A stretch of 64,000 nt of DNA from Mantis religiosa (taxonomy: Eukaryota > Arthropoda > Insecta > Mantodea > Mantidae), in contig CM060947.1 in NCBI GenBank assembly GCA_030765055.1, positions 217,903,271 through 217,967,270 of the forward strand, read 5' to 3'. The notes below the pieces were generated by a model. That model was given only the letters and a program-made list of their open reading frames with translations, was not told the DNA's origin and searched no databases. The translations under genes were made by a program, and so were the position numbers. This document shows, piece after piece, positions 46,723 through 61,027 of this stretch. The first letter of the stretch is position 1; the number at the start of each line of letters is the position of its first letter.

Positions 46723-48892
46723 TAGAGCTTGTTAAAGCACACGATTTATGTCGAAATATTTTATTTTGTGCAGTAAAATATATTCAAGGCATTCCTTGTT
46801 ATTAATACCTATATTTTTCTCAAATATGAATACGTTATTCCTACCTATTTTTGTCATGCAAATGCGAAGCTATTTCAAAGCCATCCCATAGTCACAGCTC
46901 TTAAAAGATTTGACTACGGCTTAAAATATATTGTATTCCCATATACTTATCCCTTGTACCTGCAAGACGTTTATCTCTATTAACATGAAGCAAGTAGTTG
47001 ACTTCGTATTTGTACGAACATTTTTTACAGTATTGAGTAAAGATATTACTGTAAGCAATTTTTAAAAAAATATTTTTTAGTTATTATTTTAAATGAAATA
47101 TTACTTACGTACAATACAAATTAAACAAAATGTAATATATCCAGCCGCTTCTGTTCACAACCAAGGCGCTGTTGTCGAGTACTTTTTCAACTTCAACAAA
47201 AAGTCATATTCCTCCCCATCCTTTTCTCAACCCTTGAAAGTATATTTTGCACTCGTTCCATTACTGCTCTTTCTTTTATCCAACCTAAATGTTGTCTATG
47301 GGAGATCAGCCATAGCAGAAGTCATCCAATAAACAAGCGTGTCATATACCGGTGTCACAGCGCAGCCCGTAACTAAAAATCTTGGAAGTTGCATGCATTA
47401 ATGACTACAGCATACACTGAATTTCCAATACTGATAATAATGTAAAGGAAGTCCAAAGGTTAGGAAGTAACCGTGATATTTACATAAACAAATAAACTCA
47501 TCTATTTGAATAACAAAATGTTTAAATCACCCGATGATGAGATGTTCCGCTGAAAGTACGGCAAGGACAGAGTCAATACTGAGCCATCCTGTTGCACCAA
47601 AATATCTTTATTGTTTCTGACGTAAAGAAATTGCATTCTGCTTCGAATATGTCATACAGATAGTAAGCAGAACTTTAAATATTTTTTAAAGATATGCGAT
47701 TCCAGAAAGGGAGACCGCATTTATGAGATTTGGTTAATAGAAGATACAATACCGAATGAGTCAAAAACGACTGTAGCAATTGTGCCAGCTTGTCGCGGTG
47801 TGGTGTAGGGAACACTAGATCGCAGCACTGTCTCGGACGGATCAATTGTCTACGTTATTTGTACTGAATGTGTACACGTCATATAGCTTTGCGTTAATGA
47901 AGCTACACGTTCAAATTTTTCCCTCCACAAATTCCCGAGGTTCCCTACCACAGTGCTAGAAAGATTTACAATCATATAGTACATCCCGTAGAGGTTAATA
48001 GAGACTTTTCAAGAGCTCTGGAGAATCTCTATACTGAAACACATCGTTGTTTGTTAAATGAACAGCTGATTATAACATTTCGGATGGTAGCGTTAGTTAC
48101 TATTCTACAGCCGCAGAACTTCTCGTACAGCACTGCTAAATGTTCCTCAATCATGCAGAGAGCCACTTTGCGGCAACGCTTCTCAATGTTGCCTCGACAT
48201 TAATATTGGCATCCCAGACACTTTGACAGTTCCTTAATTTCAATGTGGGGTCCAGTCTATTACAGTTAGTAAATTAAAGTCCGTTTGGCTCTTCTACTTT
48301 ACATTATTATACATTTGTTGCATATATTGAGGGATTTAATACACCGATGAGATTTTTCGCGAATGTGATCCATAATGTAATAAATAATTAACAGTTTTGT
48401 GCATTGTCGAGGGTGTACTTCTCTGATACTCCACCCTGAAATCCAAATACGGCAGCATTCCATCCCATTTTTTGGGGTTAGTGCTGTTCACCCAGTTCCA
48501 GTACTATTGGACAGAAGTTTTGTTAGAAAGTCAGTGCCTTCTTTCTTAAAGCTCATCAGCTCCTTACTTCAACTGAAAGTTCCCCTTTTGTTTGAGTTTT
48601 TCTTTCTGAAATACAGCTACAACTAAATTACAGTACTTTGGCTTTATTCACGTCAAAAGTGAAATTAAAAACTATAAAAACGTAGTTATAACTAAGGAAT
48701 ATTATTGCTGTCTTTTATTGATTACGTCGAAAGTTATGACTTCAAAATACAAAAGCAGTAGCATTATCTAAGTATTATTTCCTTAACTCACTTTTCACGA
48801 CACTTATCAATTGCTAGGATCATATCAGCGTCCCAAAGTTTCTTCTGCATGTCATCTACCAACAAGGAGCTGTCGCTTTTAAGTACACTCTA
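46723..48892. other. No gene recognised
   Basis: Short open frames only (79 codons at 47,093, 75 at 48,399), without domains. No shared repeat. Confidence 0.4.
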
Positions 48893-48968
48893 GAAAACTA
48901 TCGGTCTAAAACCCGTGACCCTAGGAACAATAGGCCAACACCTAACCAATTGAGCTACCCAGACCAAC
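48893..48968 (-). repeat. tRNA-like pseudogene or SINE head
   Basis: Minus strand: ggtctgggtagctcaattggttagg has a very good A-box, and gtcacgggttttagacc stands where the T arm would be (B-box TTTAGACC is poor). Acceptor ends do not pair over 7 bp. Not a functional tRNA. Confidence 0.5.
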
Positions 48969-49021
48969 ATTTTCCCTGTGTAATTATCATTGACAATATA
49001 GGAAAGACACGAGATATAGTA

Positions 49022-51800
<2,779 letters not shown>

Positions 51801-52030
51801 AAGTTACGTCCTCCAACGTTAAGTCATATCGGACGGTGAATGAATTGGGTGAAATGATGCTCAAATGAGTCCAGGATCCATGGAGCATACAATTACCCGA
51901 CATTCGTCTTGAAGGTTTAGGGAAAACCTCGGAATAAAACCTTATCCAGGTAACTCACCCTGACCGAGATCGAGCTCGGGACTTCTTGAACGTGAGGCAG
52001 ACATCCTACCATCTACGCTACCGAGGCGGG
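51801..52030 (-). repeat. SINE family S4, tRNA-derived
   Basis: Reverse orientation. The head is at the right end (cccgcctcggtagcgtagatggtagg), then gcctcacgttcaagaagtcccgag, B-box partly lost, and body with ggaaaacctcgg. Well preserved. Confidence 0.88.
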
Positions 52031-53161
52031 CAACCCACATCGTGTGAACGATAAAGGTCATTGTTGATGAGCACCGATATGACCCAGTATGTTAAATGGA
52101 ACATTTAAAATATTTGGAAGTATTCGGACCACTATGCGAGGATACTCAGGAACATTTCTTATACAACAATTTCTTAAATTTAATGGAATTTTAATAAAAA
52201 CTGGCAGTATTTTATTAAAATACATCACTTTCGAAAAATGGTCATATAAAGTATAGTTTTAGAAGGAAAGTATTTTTAATCGCGTGGGAAAGCTGATTTC
52301 GTGTATTTGGGATTTTTCGTTTTTTTCAGTTATGCTGTTCAAAGGTGCACATATATAAGTTTTCACACACGAACCTTTTATTAAAATATTTGTTTTTATA
52401 AATTTAATTTTGAGGAAGCGAAAAACTTGTATTTATGGTAAAATTTTGATATTGAATTTTTCGCTGGGATGCAATAGATAGCTTCTCAACCTATCAATAT
52501 GTGATACAGAAATTACAAATTCAACAGACCACCGTTATAAACTAGAAGATTGTAATTCTGTACACAGTGTATTCCAACGTTCTCTCTCCCTCACTTTTTG
52601 GTACTTATTAGGCATTTTAGGGAATCATTCTAAAAAAAATTATTTGTAAAAGATTAAACCTTCTATTAAACTTCAGAGAAATGACATCCATACATACTTA
52701 ATCAACATTTATTAACATTCCTTATTTAGCACCTTAATTTGTTCCCTCGTTATTTAAAGAGTAAAAAGTAAGCTATGTTTGTTTCTTTAGAAAGTTAAGT
52801 AACTGCGCAGCTTCTATTTTGTAAGCTACTTACGCTAGCGACTTTTTTGTTTTTACCTTCTATAATAAGAAGGGTTATAATTAATAGCGAATAATAATAA
52901 CATTAGTATTTTTTCTCCCTTTCTAGGTCGCTCTAATTACGTGGTTGCATCTCGATGGATCTGTTAGGAGCTACCTCGTGGCTCTGTATCTGGCGTACAG
53001 TTTGGCTTCTATTAGGTCTCATCCCTATACAACACCGTCACGCGTCTACAAGTTTTATGCTAGGCAACTATATCTTTGTTTCTATACATCGCAGGCAGAT
53101 TCGGCACGTGTTCTGCGGCATACCCGCATGTCAGATTTCAATTGGTTGGTGTTTACTTTTG
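52031..53161. other. No gene recognised
   Basis: Two overlapping open frames at 52,945-53,259 have no recognisable domain, and their 3' parts overlap repeat D1. Not called as genes. Confidence 0.4.
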
Positions 53162-53912
53162 ATTTGGGTTCTAATTGGAGCTATGAGATCTCTTATCTTC
53201 AGGTGAATGGTTGTAGGAAATGGATTTGTTGTTTGTTGGCTGCTCAGTTGTCTCAATAATACACTGGTTCGTTGCAAAAAATGATTTAATTTAATTCTCA
53301 CTAAGTTCGTTGATTCAGATTGATTTGTAGCGGTGACCACCTGTTACTAAACTTCCTAACAGAATTCTCTTACTTCTTTATACGGCGAATACTTTGCTAT
53401 TATAAAATTCTTCTGCTGCCTCTCTTACGCTGGTTGCGTTATTCTTGACTTCCCTACATTTCGGACTTAGAAATCTTTGCTACTTCTTCTTCACGCGCAC
53501 TAACACATCCTTCCCCTCGTAGTATGACTGTTGAAGTGATTTTTTCTTACGCCGGTTGCGTTATTCTTGACTTCCCTACATTTCGGACTTAGAAATCTTT
53601 ACTACTTCTTCTTCACGCGCACTAACACATCTTTCCCCTCGTAGCATGACTGTTGAAGTGATGTTTCGTCTACTCTGCGATTCAGTTCGTACTTTATTCT
53701 GATCCCCACCCTAACTCTTATCACATGACCAAAATAACTCACCCTTCTCCCATTTCTCAAATCTACATTATTATTGGTTTCTCATTTTATTTCGATTTTT
53801 TCTTTATTGGTTAGCAAAACTCATCGAACTCATTGACGTTACGTCCCACCGTGAGTTGGGTCACGCCTACCCTGGGCTCTTTGTAACGGTATACATCGTT
53901 ATCACCTCAGCA
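53162..53912 (+). repeat. Dispersed repeat D1, copy 2
   Basis: Counterpart of 29,985-30,440. It is longer because an internal 122-bp segment is tandemly doubled and because the 3' part continues to cccaccgtgagttgggtcacgcc, which matches the other copy only in inverted orientation. Confidence 0.7.
53424..53667. repeat. Tandem duplication, 2 x 122 bp
   Basis: Units at 53,424-53,545 and 53,546-53,667 (cttacgc.ggttgcgttattcttgac and so on) differ at only a few bases. The D1 copy at 30 kb has a single diverged unit, so the duplication happened in this copy. Confidence 0.9.
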
Positions 53913-54689
53913 AAGTAAATCCTTTTAGGTCTTACGCTTGACCGCATCTAGAAAACCTTATTGTTCCTACACATTCTTGGTTATAGTTCTCAGACATTGA
54001 ACCTTTCCTTAAACAAAGAGGCTAACGGTCACCTCTTCCTGTCTCCCCGACTTGTGTTCAGATTTTACAGAAATATTTTATCTCCCTTACATGGATTCTA
54101 GCATGTTAGTTGTCTCAAATTATATTCTTCCCATCTTATTCTTAATTAAACCGCTATTTTAATCATTACTCTAATTTCATTCTAATTTCATATTAATATA
54201 ACAATATTTTATATTAGTTTAGCAAAGCATTTTCATTAATTTATCTTCTTTTTTAATTCTCGTGATTTCAATTCATTCGCCGCCTCCTAATCGCTGTCTG
54301 ATACTGCGGTTACATAATGCCCGTTTGACAAAAATGAAATACCCATTATTTAAATTTTGTCAAACCCCCGTCATGACGTTTCCTCCTTATATATCTTATA
54401 ATTTCTCATTCTCTACTCGAAACATTTTTCAGTGGTCACCGTTCCCTCATCTTCATCAGTGTGTTATTTTATACACATAGAATGGTCAATATGGTACATC
54501 ATATACATAGAATTATAGATATGATACATTACGTACATAGACAGTATACTGTCGTATATGTGGTTATTACCAGTAGAATAGAAGAGAGTGTTCTGGCGCA
54601 ACAGTTTATGAGCAAGATGGCGGCCATGTGCAATCTATGTATTTAGGATATTTTGACAGTGTTCAGAGGTTTAGTCAGTCCTCTTAATT
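53913..54689. other. No gene recognised; short imperfect tandem repeat
   Basis: At 54,470-54,545 a unit of about 30 bp (tacatagaa..tatgatacat) repeats two to three times imperfectly. Otherwise no feature. Confidence 0.4.
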
Positions 54690-55490
54690 TGCTGTAGATC
54701 ATGATGCTAGGTCTTGAGGTATAATCTGGGGGGCTCTAGGGTTAAGTGTTGTAGGTTTTCACAGGCAAAGACGGTTGGTCTGGTGGGTTAAACGCTGTAG
54801 GTTGAAAGCTGTAGGATTTAGAGGTTAGGTCTCAAGTTATGATCTGGAGGGGGCTCTAGGGTTAAGTGTTTCAGATTTTTACAGGTAAAGATGGTTGGTC
54901 TGATAGGTTGAACGCTGTAGGTTGAAAGCTGTAGGATTTAGAGGTTAGGTCTCAAGGTATGATCTGGAGGGCTCTAGGGTCAAGACTTGCATGCTTTTCA
55001 CAGGTAAAAAATGCTGGTGTGAACAATAGTAAGTGTAGGATTTAGTGGTTAGGTCTCAAGGTATGATCTGAGGCTCTAGGATTAAGAGTTGCAGGCTTTC
55101 ACAGGTAGTTTTCACTGTTGGTCTGGTAGGTTGAAAGCTGTAGGAATTAGAGGTCGGGTCTCAAGTAATGTTCTGGGGAGGGCGAGCTCTAGGGTTAACA
55201 GTTGCAGGTTTTTCACAGGTAAAAGCTACTGGTCTGGAGATTAATACTGTGTGATTGGAGGTTAGGTCTTGAGGTATGATCTGGGGTCTCTAGGGTTAAG
55301 AGTTGCATCTTTCCAAAGGTAAGGCTGTTGGTCTGGGAGGTTAATTCCCGTAGGATTTAGTGGTTAGGTCTTGAGTTATGATCTGGGGCTCTAGGTTTAA
55401 GATTTGTAGGGTTTATAGCTAAAGGTTGTTGGTCAGGAGTATAAAGGCTGTAGGATCATTTGGCTTTGTTGTATAGGTTGAGGTATGGTC
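54690..55490. repeat. Degenerate minisatellite A, period about 100-120 bp
   Basis: Seven to eight diverged units. Each contains gaggttaggtctcaag, tatgatctgg, gctctagggttaag, cacaggtaaa, ttggtctgg and gctgtaggattta. Unit starts lie near 54,708, 54,824, 54,944, 55,045, 55,153, 55,259 and 55,360. Related units recur at 56,520-56,880 and at 61,830-61,990, so the family flanks the polymerase gene on both sides. Confidence 0.85.
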
Positions 55491-55554
55491 TTATGATTTT
55501 GAAGTTCACTTTGCTAGTCCAGCGTCTAAAGGTTGTTAATCTTGAGGCAAGTCC

Positions 55555-56150
55555 TACATTTATGCTTTACTATTTCATAGTACTATAAACCAACCTAACA
55601 TAGCCTAACCTGACAGTTCTCTTTTTTATTCTTAAGGTATTTTATTCTACCCCGCTGTAACTGAAGCTAATATCCTCTTTTTTTGTTTTTGTCTTCTTTC
55701 ATCATTCTTTAACCTAGCTATTTGTGCTATTGGCATCCGTTCTCTTTTCTTCTTATGGTAATGTATTCTACCACTGTAACCTACCCTAATATACTCTTTT
55801 TTCACCTTCTTTCATCATTCTTTAACATAATCTAACCTAACCTAACTCAGTAGTTCTCTTTCCTGAAGTTCCTCTATTTTGCCACTTTAACCTAACCTAA
55901 TATACTCCTTTTGTTGTTGCCTTCTTTCATCATTCTTTAACCTAACCTAGCTGTGTATCTGCTATTGGCATCATTTGTTGCATCTGTTAACCTGTTTTCT
56001 GTCCTTATGTTCCTCTATTCTCGCACTTTAACCTAACCTAATATACTTATTTGTTTTTGCCATCTTTCACAGCTCCTTATCCTAATTCTTTTTGCTATTG
56101 ACATCCTTTCTCTTTTCTCAAGCTGTTCTACTCTTTCCTCCTCAGCCTAT
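55555..56150. repeat. Degenerate minisatellite B, TTAGG-like complement
   Basis: About five diverged units with aacctaacctaatatactc, ttctttcatcattctttaacct, tattggcatc and ctcttttct. The cctaacct words resemble the complement of the insect telomere motif TTAGG but are never in pure tandem. Similar phrases recur at 61,600-61,830. Confidence 0.75.
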
Positions 56151-56399
56151 CCTAAGCATGTTCATTTTCCCTTTATATAACCCATATCTTTCAAGCTCAA
56201 CTATTTTGTATTCCGCTAACTACTTGTACGTATGGTGTAAAATTCTTGAGGCATGCTGATGTTAGAGCTCCTAGAACTATTTTTGGCACTGCTAGAGGTA
56301 TATATGCTGATTAGGTGCGTTTATATAGTAAATTTAGCCATTTGTGTAACTGCTTCTGTTTTCCTAACCATAGAGTTTTTTTTGTTGCTAGGGATTCTT

Positions 56400-56880
56400 G
56401 TTCTTCGTACCTTCTCTATGATTTCAAGATCTCTATTCCATCTTGTTATGTTTTGAGGTCTTATGCTTATACCTTAAGCTTCGTTATTAAGTCTTTTGCT
56501 CTGAAAGGCTATGTATATTGGTTAAGGTGCTCATCTCTCTTGGTCACGAGGTTAAGTCTTGAGGTACGATCTTAAGGCCTGGGGTTTAAAGGATGTATAG
56601 CTTAAACCCACAGGTCTTGAGGTTAAGGGCTGTAGCTTTGGTGGTTAGGTCTTATGGATTCGAAGTTAGAGCTCTCGGTCTAGTGTTAAGGCTGTAGGAT
56701 CTAGAGGATACGTATTGAGGTATGATCTGAGGGCTCTAGGGTTAAGAGTTGTAGGCTTCATAGCTAACGGTTTAAAGCTGTAGTGTCTAGAGGTTAGGTG
56801 TTGAGATATGATCTGGGAACTCTAGGGTTAAGAGTCGTAGGGTTCATAGCTAAACGTTTGACAGCTATAGATATCTTCGT
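56400..56880. repeat. Minisatellite A related units, second block
   Basis: Contains ccatcttgttatgtttt, taagtcttttgctctgaaaggctatgtatattgg and further gctctagggttaagag units. The first part matches 61,838-61,940 in the same orientation, giving direct repeats on each side of the polymerase gene. Confidence 0.75.
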
Positions 56881-57381
56881 TCCTGTTAGATTTGTATTCG
56901 TAATGATCTGTGCGTACAGTCTTCATACGGTTCTTCATTCGGATTGATGTCTTCATACTCTTGTAATATTTCGTAATGCTAAACCAACGTTCTAATGCTA
57001 TTTTCAAGCCTTTCCAGATGTTCTGAGCTTTTTGTACATTTCAGGGATCTTTTTAGGCTAAGTTCAACTACTTAAATCTTTTTATACTAATTAAAATGTT
57101 TTCAAGGTTATTTCATATTATGAGGTAGTAGGTCCTTTTTAATTTATCCACTTAATATTAATTAAAGTGTGCTCAGCTAGCTTATGTGGTGAGATAGGCG
57201 TCCCTCGTCTTTTCTCTGGACTTGGGACCAGCGTCAGAATTTGTTTTCTGAACGGTAGACTTAACGCCTTCCTCTGCTCTTATTATACAGTTTTTTGTTT
57301 CATTTTTAGATGTCTGCTACGTACCAGAATTTGTTGTTTTCTTGGGATGGAAATTGCTTTTTCTGCTCTAAGTACCCGTAT
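56881..57381. other. No gene recognised
   Basis: Region just downstream (3') of the polymerase gene. AT-rich, without an identifiable frame. Confidence 0.4.
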
Positions 57382-57387
57382 TTTATT
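57382..57387 (-). terminator. AATAAA overlapping the polymerase stop codon
   Basis: On the minus strand GAATAAAAT holds both the TAA stop (57,383-57,385) and an AATAAA polyadenylation hexamer. If used, the 3' UTR would be only about 10-30 nt, as in compact virus-like genomes. Confidence 0.5.
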
Positions 57388-60300
57388 CACTATTAACAAC
57401 ACGGTAATGTCCGTGCGCATATGTGGATACTCCATCATCTGCAATTACTCTTTTGTCATCATGTGGGGATAAGGATATTTTGTTCACTTCCACTGATGTA
57501 ACATTATGTTGACGGGACAGAATTAAGTTCATTGGCGTTCTTATGATTTCTCGGCTTTTAAGACAGTCCAAATAGCTCTCAAAGGTGATGTACTGTTTAA
57601 TGGCGCTATGCTTTATGCCCTTTATCTTCTTGATCACACCTCCATCGATGTCGAGAGCATACATCTTCGGTCTCAGTCCAACAAAACGATGAATGATTTT
57701 TCCATTGGCTTCATCTTTGAATTTTCCCAGCACTTTCTTATTTTTTGTAGAGTGGCATATGTGGTCGCTAGGATAATCAGCAGTATCCAGATGTTCCAGA
57801 AAACGTAACTTATCCTGGTATACATCTCTAGTGGTCACGCGATGGATGAAAGAGTCAGTATCCATGTACATGAGCTTCAGATTTTCAAGCCCGTAATATG
57901 GCATTAGCACATCATAATGATACCGATACATCAAGGTCTTTGAGATATCCAGCACACACATCCCAATGTATATAGGCTTGTTGAAGACTATCTCCCGCGA
58001 CGCCATGTGTACTGCAGCCAGATTAGGCCCATATATAGTTCTATCAATAAATGTAGGCTTAGCAACCAGCTTTTCCAATGTCTTCCAATCGGTGACAAGT
58101 CGTATATTCAGTCGGTTTCTGATGTTTTCCATAGTTTTTCCAAACATGGCATTGTTAAAAAGTTTGTAAAGGTCCTTCTCGAAATCATTTCTTGATCCTT
58201 GTCGTAGTCGGTTATTGAATTCCACATAAGGCTTTAACCAACATGACTGTTGATATTGTAGCACCCGATGGATTTTAGTCAGTTGTAACTCATGACTAAG
58301 GGCCTGCTTCAAGGTCATGTAATGTACCACATACTCAGTTCGTGATCCAAGGTGAGGAATTAGTTTCTTTACAGGAGAACCCGCAGGCTTGATACACTCG
58401 GGCAGGAACGGCAAATCATTATGCAGGTCATGGAGTTCTGCAGGATATTGAAGGTCCACCTCTAAAATGTATCCGAGTGCGTCATCTTCTCGTAGTATTT
58501 CTAGCTTGATATCTTCAGGAGAAAACCACTTAAAACCCTCGTAAGGAAGGGCGTGGCACATTGCCCAGCCATATTGGTTATTCGCGTCCTCGTACGTAAT
58601 ATATTGTGAAGGCTTACTTGAGTCATACTCCTTCATGTAGTGATTGTTCGCCCCTGCATACCGATGAGAAACTTGGCATAATCCTCCTCTTATACCCGCT
58701 TCAACCATGAGTAGCTGATCATAATCCTGTAGTAATTCCAGTTCAATTCCTGTGTACAGCAGCATTGCATCCCACGTAAGTCCAGGTGATGTAAAATAAT
58801 GTGCAGGATCAACTTTGTGGGTCTTCAGAGTCTGTTCCCTAAATGTCTCAAACACATCTGTTAGTAGAAGGACATCCGATGTTAAGTAGAGGTCACTGTA
58901 GTCGCCCATTGTTCTGATGTTGAATTGGCTCCATACGTTTTTTGCATGTTTATACTCTCCATCACTAATTTCTTCTTTGTTTAACTTATTGTAGAATGCC
59001 TTCCTCGGAGGAAGTTCTGTTTCACACAAAACATCCCATGATGTGACGTAATCGTAGGGGAACACTCCCTTACGGGTCACCAATTCGATATTCTCTGTTC
59101 CAAAGTACTTCAGAGTTTCAGGATATGATGTTAGATTTTTTGCTAATTTATCCAAGCTGGTACTAAGGAAGCGATAGGTATCCACAAAGCGGAGTTTAAT
59201 GTCACCAACATACTTGGAAAATGATATGTAACTTTCCTCTGAGCTAGGAATAACTTCTACTCTCTCACTAGTACAACCTAATTCTTTAACAATGAAATGG
59301 GAGTCATATCCACTCAGGTTATGCATGAAGACAGGAATATAATTGGGCGTTTTGCAAGCGAGATTACACTGATTATGTAGACTTCCTCGGTATTCACCGG
59401 ATATATGGTCATGATCCCGTACTTTCCAGTTCTCTCCTGTAAATTCTTTCCCACATAAGTAACATTCTGTAGAACACTCGAAAGATTTTTGCTGCTCATC
59501 TGTTAGTGTTAATGGAGAATCAGTTTTGTATACACTATTAATCTTCTTTGCAAGAGAAGTTAAATACTCCATAAACTTCACTGCTGCATCATAACCACGA
59601 TATACGTAAGGTTCAGTAGGAAGATCGGTCTGTATGCCTTCAATAGAGGCCGAGGATTTGACATATACACAGAAACTCATAGGATTATGATTATGATATG
59701 GAACTGTATAAGATGTTTCAGGATTAGAAGAACAGCTATGGTAAGGACTGAGAATGCTTTCAAAGTCAGCATAGATGACATAAGGCAATTTCAGCATCCT
59801 TTCAAAGTTCTTGAATCTAACGATAGACTTCTCCTTTGTTGGCATAACAATCCTGGCAACTCCGTGCTGATTGCATATTTTTCTATGTTCATTTAGCTTC
59901 TGCACTCCTCCTCGCTCATGCTGATCATCAAAGTGCGTGAAACAGCGTTTGCAGGTGTAGATCTTTCCCTTACGTTTAGTTTTCTGTTGATGAATAAGTT
60001 TCTCAAAATGCTTTATATAAACGTAATGCAGGCGCCCAACAGCATCACTTAACAGAAGCAGATCACGATGTTCAGTCTGTTCATCATCTACAACTTTCAT
60101 AGGAAACACTTGATTCTTTTCATCCAAACCGAAAACGTTTATAGAGATGTTATTTCGTCGTTCAAATTTAGGGATATCTCTCAGGCTCGTAGGAAATGAG
60201 ATGCAGGTAAAGTCATATCTTTCTTGAAGGTACTTATACTTGCTAACACGTTGAGGATCCTTTTGAATGAATTTGGCAAGAAAAGCATACATAAAACATT

Positions 60301-61027
60301 TTTCATCATCATAGTTCTGTGGATTTATGCAGGCTTTCTTCGCTTCTAAAGATGGCGGTAGAGGGATGTAGCTGCTTCCTCTTAGCCCATTATTCTTGTT
60401 GATTCTAACTCGAACCCCGTCAACAGCTAATAAAGCCCAGTTGCTTCCTTTAAGTTGACCTTCCTCCATTTCAGTACAAAGTTTCTTGAATTTCCTTTCC
60501 AAGACGGCGTCCAAGTCACTTTCTAAAAATATTGCTTGATTTGGTGTTTTAAAGGCTTTATCAGTAGTATCACCAACGGTATTCACAAACTGACATTCAG
60601 CCACGAGGTTAATTTTCACACTTTTATGAGTCCTTAGTTGCTTCTGAACGGCTTGAATTATCCGCTGTTTCGATTCTTGGAGATATGTCTTTAGATCCTG
60701 GCATGTAGAGCACTGGATGAAATACGATTTCAGTCGATCCTGGAAAGCTGTTTCATATTCTACGACATCGTCTTCATCAGGAACCATTAACAGCAATTTA
60801 TGTTTGGTAGGCTCGATCTTGAGTTTCTTAGCAGCACTTATTCTCTCGCATCGTTCTTGGTGCTCATCTCTACGACGTTCAGTACCATAAACGCCATCAC
60901 AATGTTTACATTCGTAATACTGGCCACATACCAGCTCGTGTCTCTTTTTATTGTAGTTTTTCAGGAAACTCTTATCACATTTACCACACTTAAATTCTTG
61001 TATAGCAGCGTCTAATAGAGCTTCCAT
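57383..61027 (-). CDS. Family B DNA polymerase with endonuclease VII-like motif, Polinton/virus-like
   Basis: Intact protein of 1,214 residues from the ATG at 61,027 (an in-frame TTG lies 15 bp upstream). It would replicate a linear DNA element, probably by protein priming. In order: two N-terminal zinc-finger-like modules (FKCGKCDKSF and YECKHCDGVYG, about residues 12-60), a third CxxC module (CKRCFTHF, about 359-385), exonuclease I YADFESIL (419-426), an HNH/endonuclease VII-like block (CYLCGKEF through VRDHDHISGEYRG to HNQCN, about 522-555), exonuclease II NLSGYD (570-575), exonuclease III YLTSD (714-718), polymerase motif A-like YEDANNQYG (812-820), motif B KLFNNAMFG (955-963) and motif C YMDTDSF (1054-1060). 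All catalytic acids are present and no frameshift is seen. This set fits Polinton/Maverick and adintovirus-type polymerases. No partner gene is visible in the window. Confidence 0.92.
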   Translation of the reverse strand: MEALLDAAIQEFKCGKCDKSFLKNYNKKRHELVCGQYYECKHCDGVYGTERRRDEHQERCERISAAKKLKIEPTKHKLLLMVPDEDDVVEYETAFQDRLKSYFIQCSTCQDLKTYLQESKQRIIQAVQKQLRTHKSVKINLVAECQFVNTVGDTTDKAFKTPNQAIFLESDLDAVLERKFKKLCTEMEEGQLKGSNWALLAVDGVRVRINKNNGLRGSSYIPLPPSLEAKKACINPQNYDDEKCFMYAFLAKFIQKDPQRVSKYKYLQERYDFTCISFPTSLRDIPKFERRNNISINVFGLDEKNQVFPMKVVDDEQTEHRDLLLLSDAVGRLHYVYIKHFEKLIHQQKTKRKGKIYTCKRCFTHFDDQHERGGVQKLNEHRKICNQHGVARIVMPTKEKSIVRFKNFERMLKLPYVIYADFESILSPYHSCSSNPETSYTVPYHNHNPMSFCVYVKSSASIEGIQTDLPTEPYVYRGYDAAVKFMEYLTSLAKKINSVYKTDSPLTLTDEQQKSFECSTECYLCGKEFTGENWKVRDHDHISGEYRGSLHNQCNLACKTPNYIPVFMHNLSGYDSHFIVKELGCTSERVEVIPSSEESYISFSKYVGDIKLRFVDTYRFLSTSLDKLAKNLTSYPETLKYFGTENIELVTRKGVFPYDYVTSWDVLCETELPPRKAFYNKLNKEEISDGEYKHAKNVWSQFNIRTMGDYSDLYLTSDVLLLTDVFETFREQTLKTHKVDPAHYFTSPGLTWDAMLLYTGIELELLQDYDQLLMVEAGIRGGLCQVSHRYAGANNHYMKEYDSSKPSQYITYEDANNQYGWAMCHALPYEGFKWFSPEDIKLEILREDDALGYILEVDLQYPAELHDLHNDLPFLPECIKPAGSPVKKLIPHLGSRTEYVVHYMTLKQALSHELQLTKIHRVLQYQQSCWLKPYVEFNNRLRQGSRNDFEKDLYKLFNNAMFGKTMENIRNRLNIRLVTDWKTLEKLVAKPTFIDRTIYGPNLAAVHMASREIVFNKPIYIGMCVLDISKTLMYRYHYDVLMPYYGLENLKLMYMDTDSFIHRVTTRDVYQDKLRFLEHLDTADYPSDHICHSTKNKKVLGKFKDEANGKIIHRFVGLRPKMYALDIDGGVIKKIKGIKHSAIKQYITFESYLDCLKSREIIRTPMNLILSRQHNVTSVEVNKISLSPHDDKRVIADDGVSTYAHGHYRVVNSE

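Noticed and set aside
52945..53259. Overlapping frames of 104 and 83 codons
   Set aside because: They run into the dispersed repeat D1 and have no domain.
54690..55490. Regular repeats considered as a CRISPR array
   Set aside because: The genome is eukaryotic, the units are long and diverged without constant repeats and unique spacers, and no cas genes are present.
54690..56150. True telomeric repeat tract
   Set aside because: TTAGG-like words occur within longer units but never as a pure tandem array.
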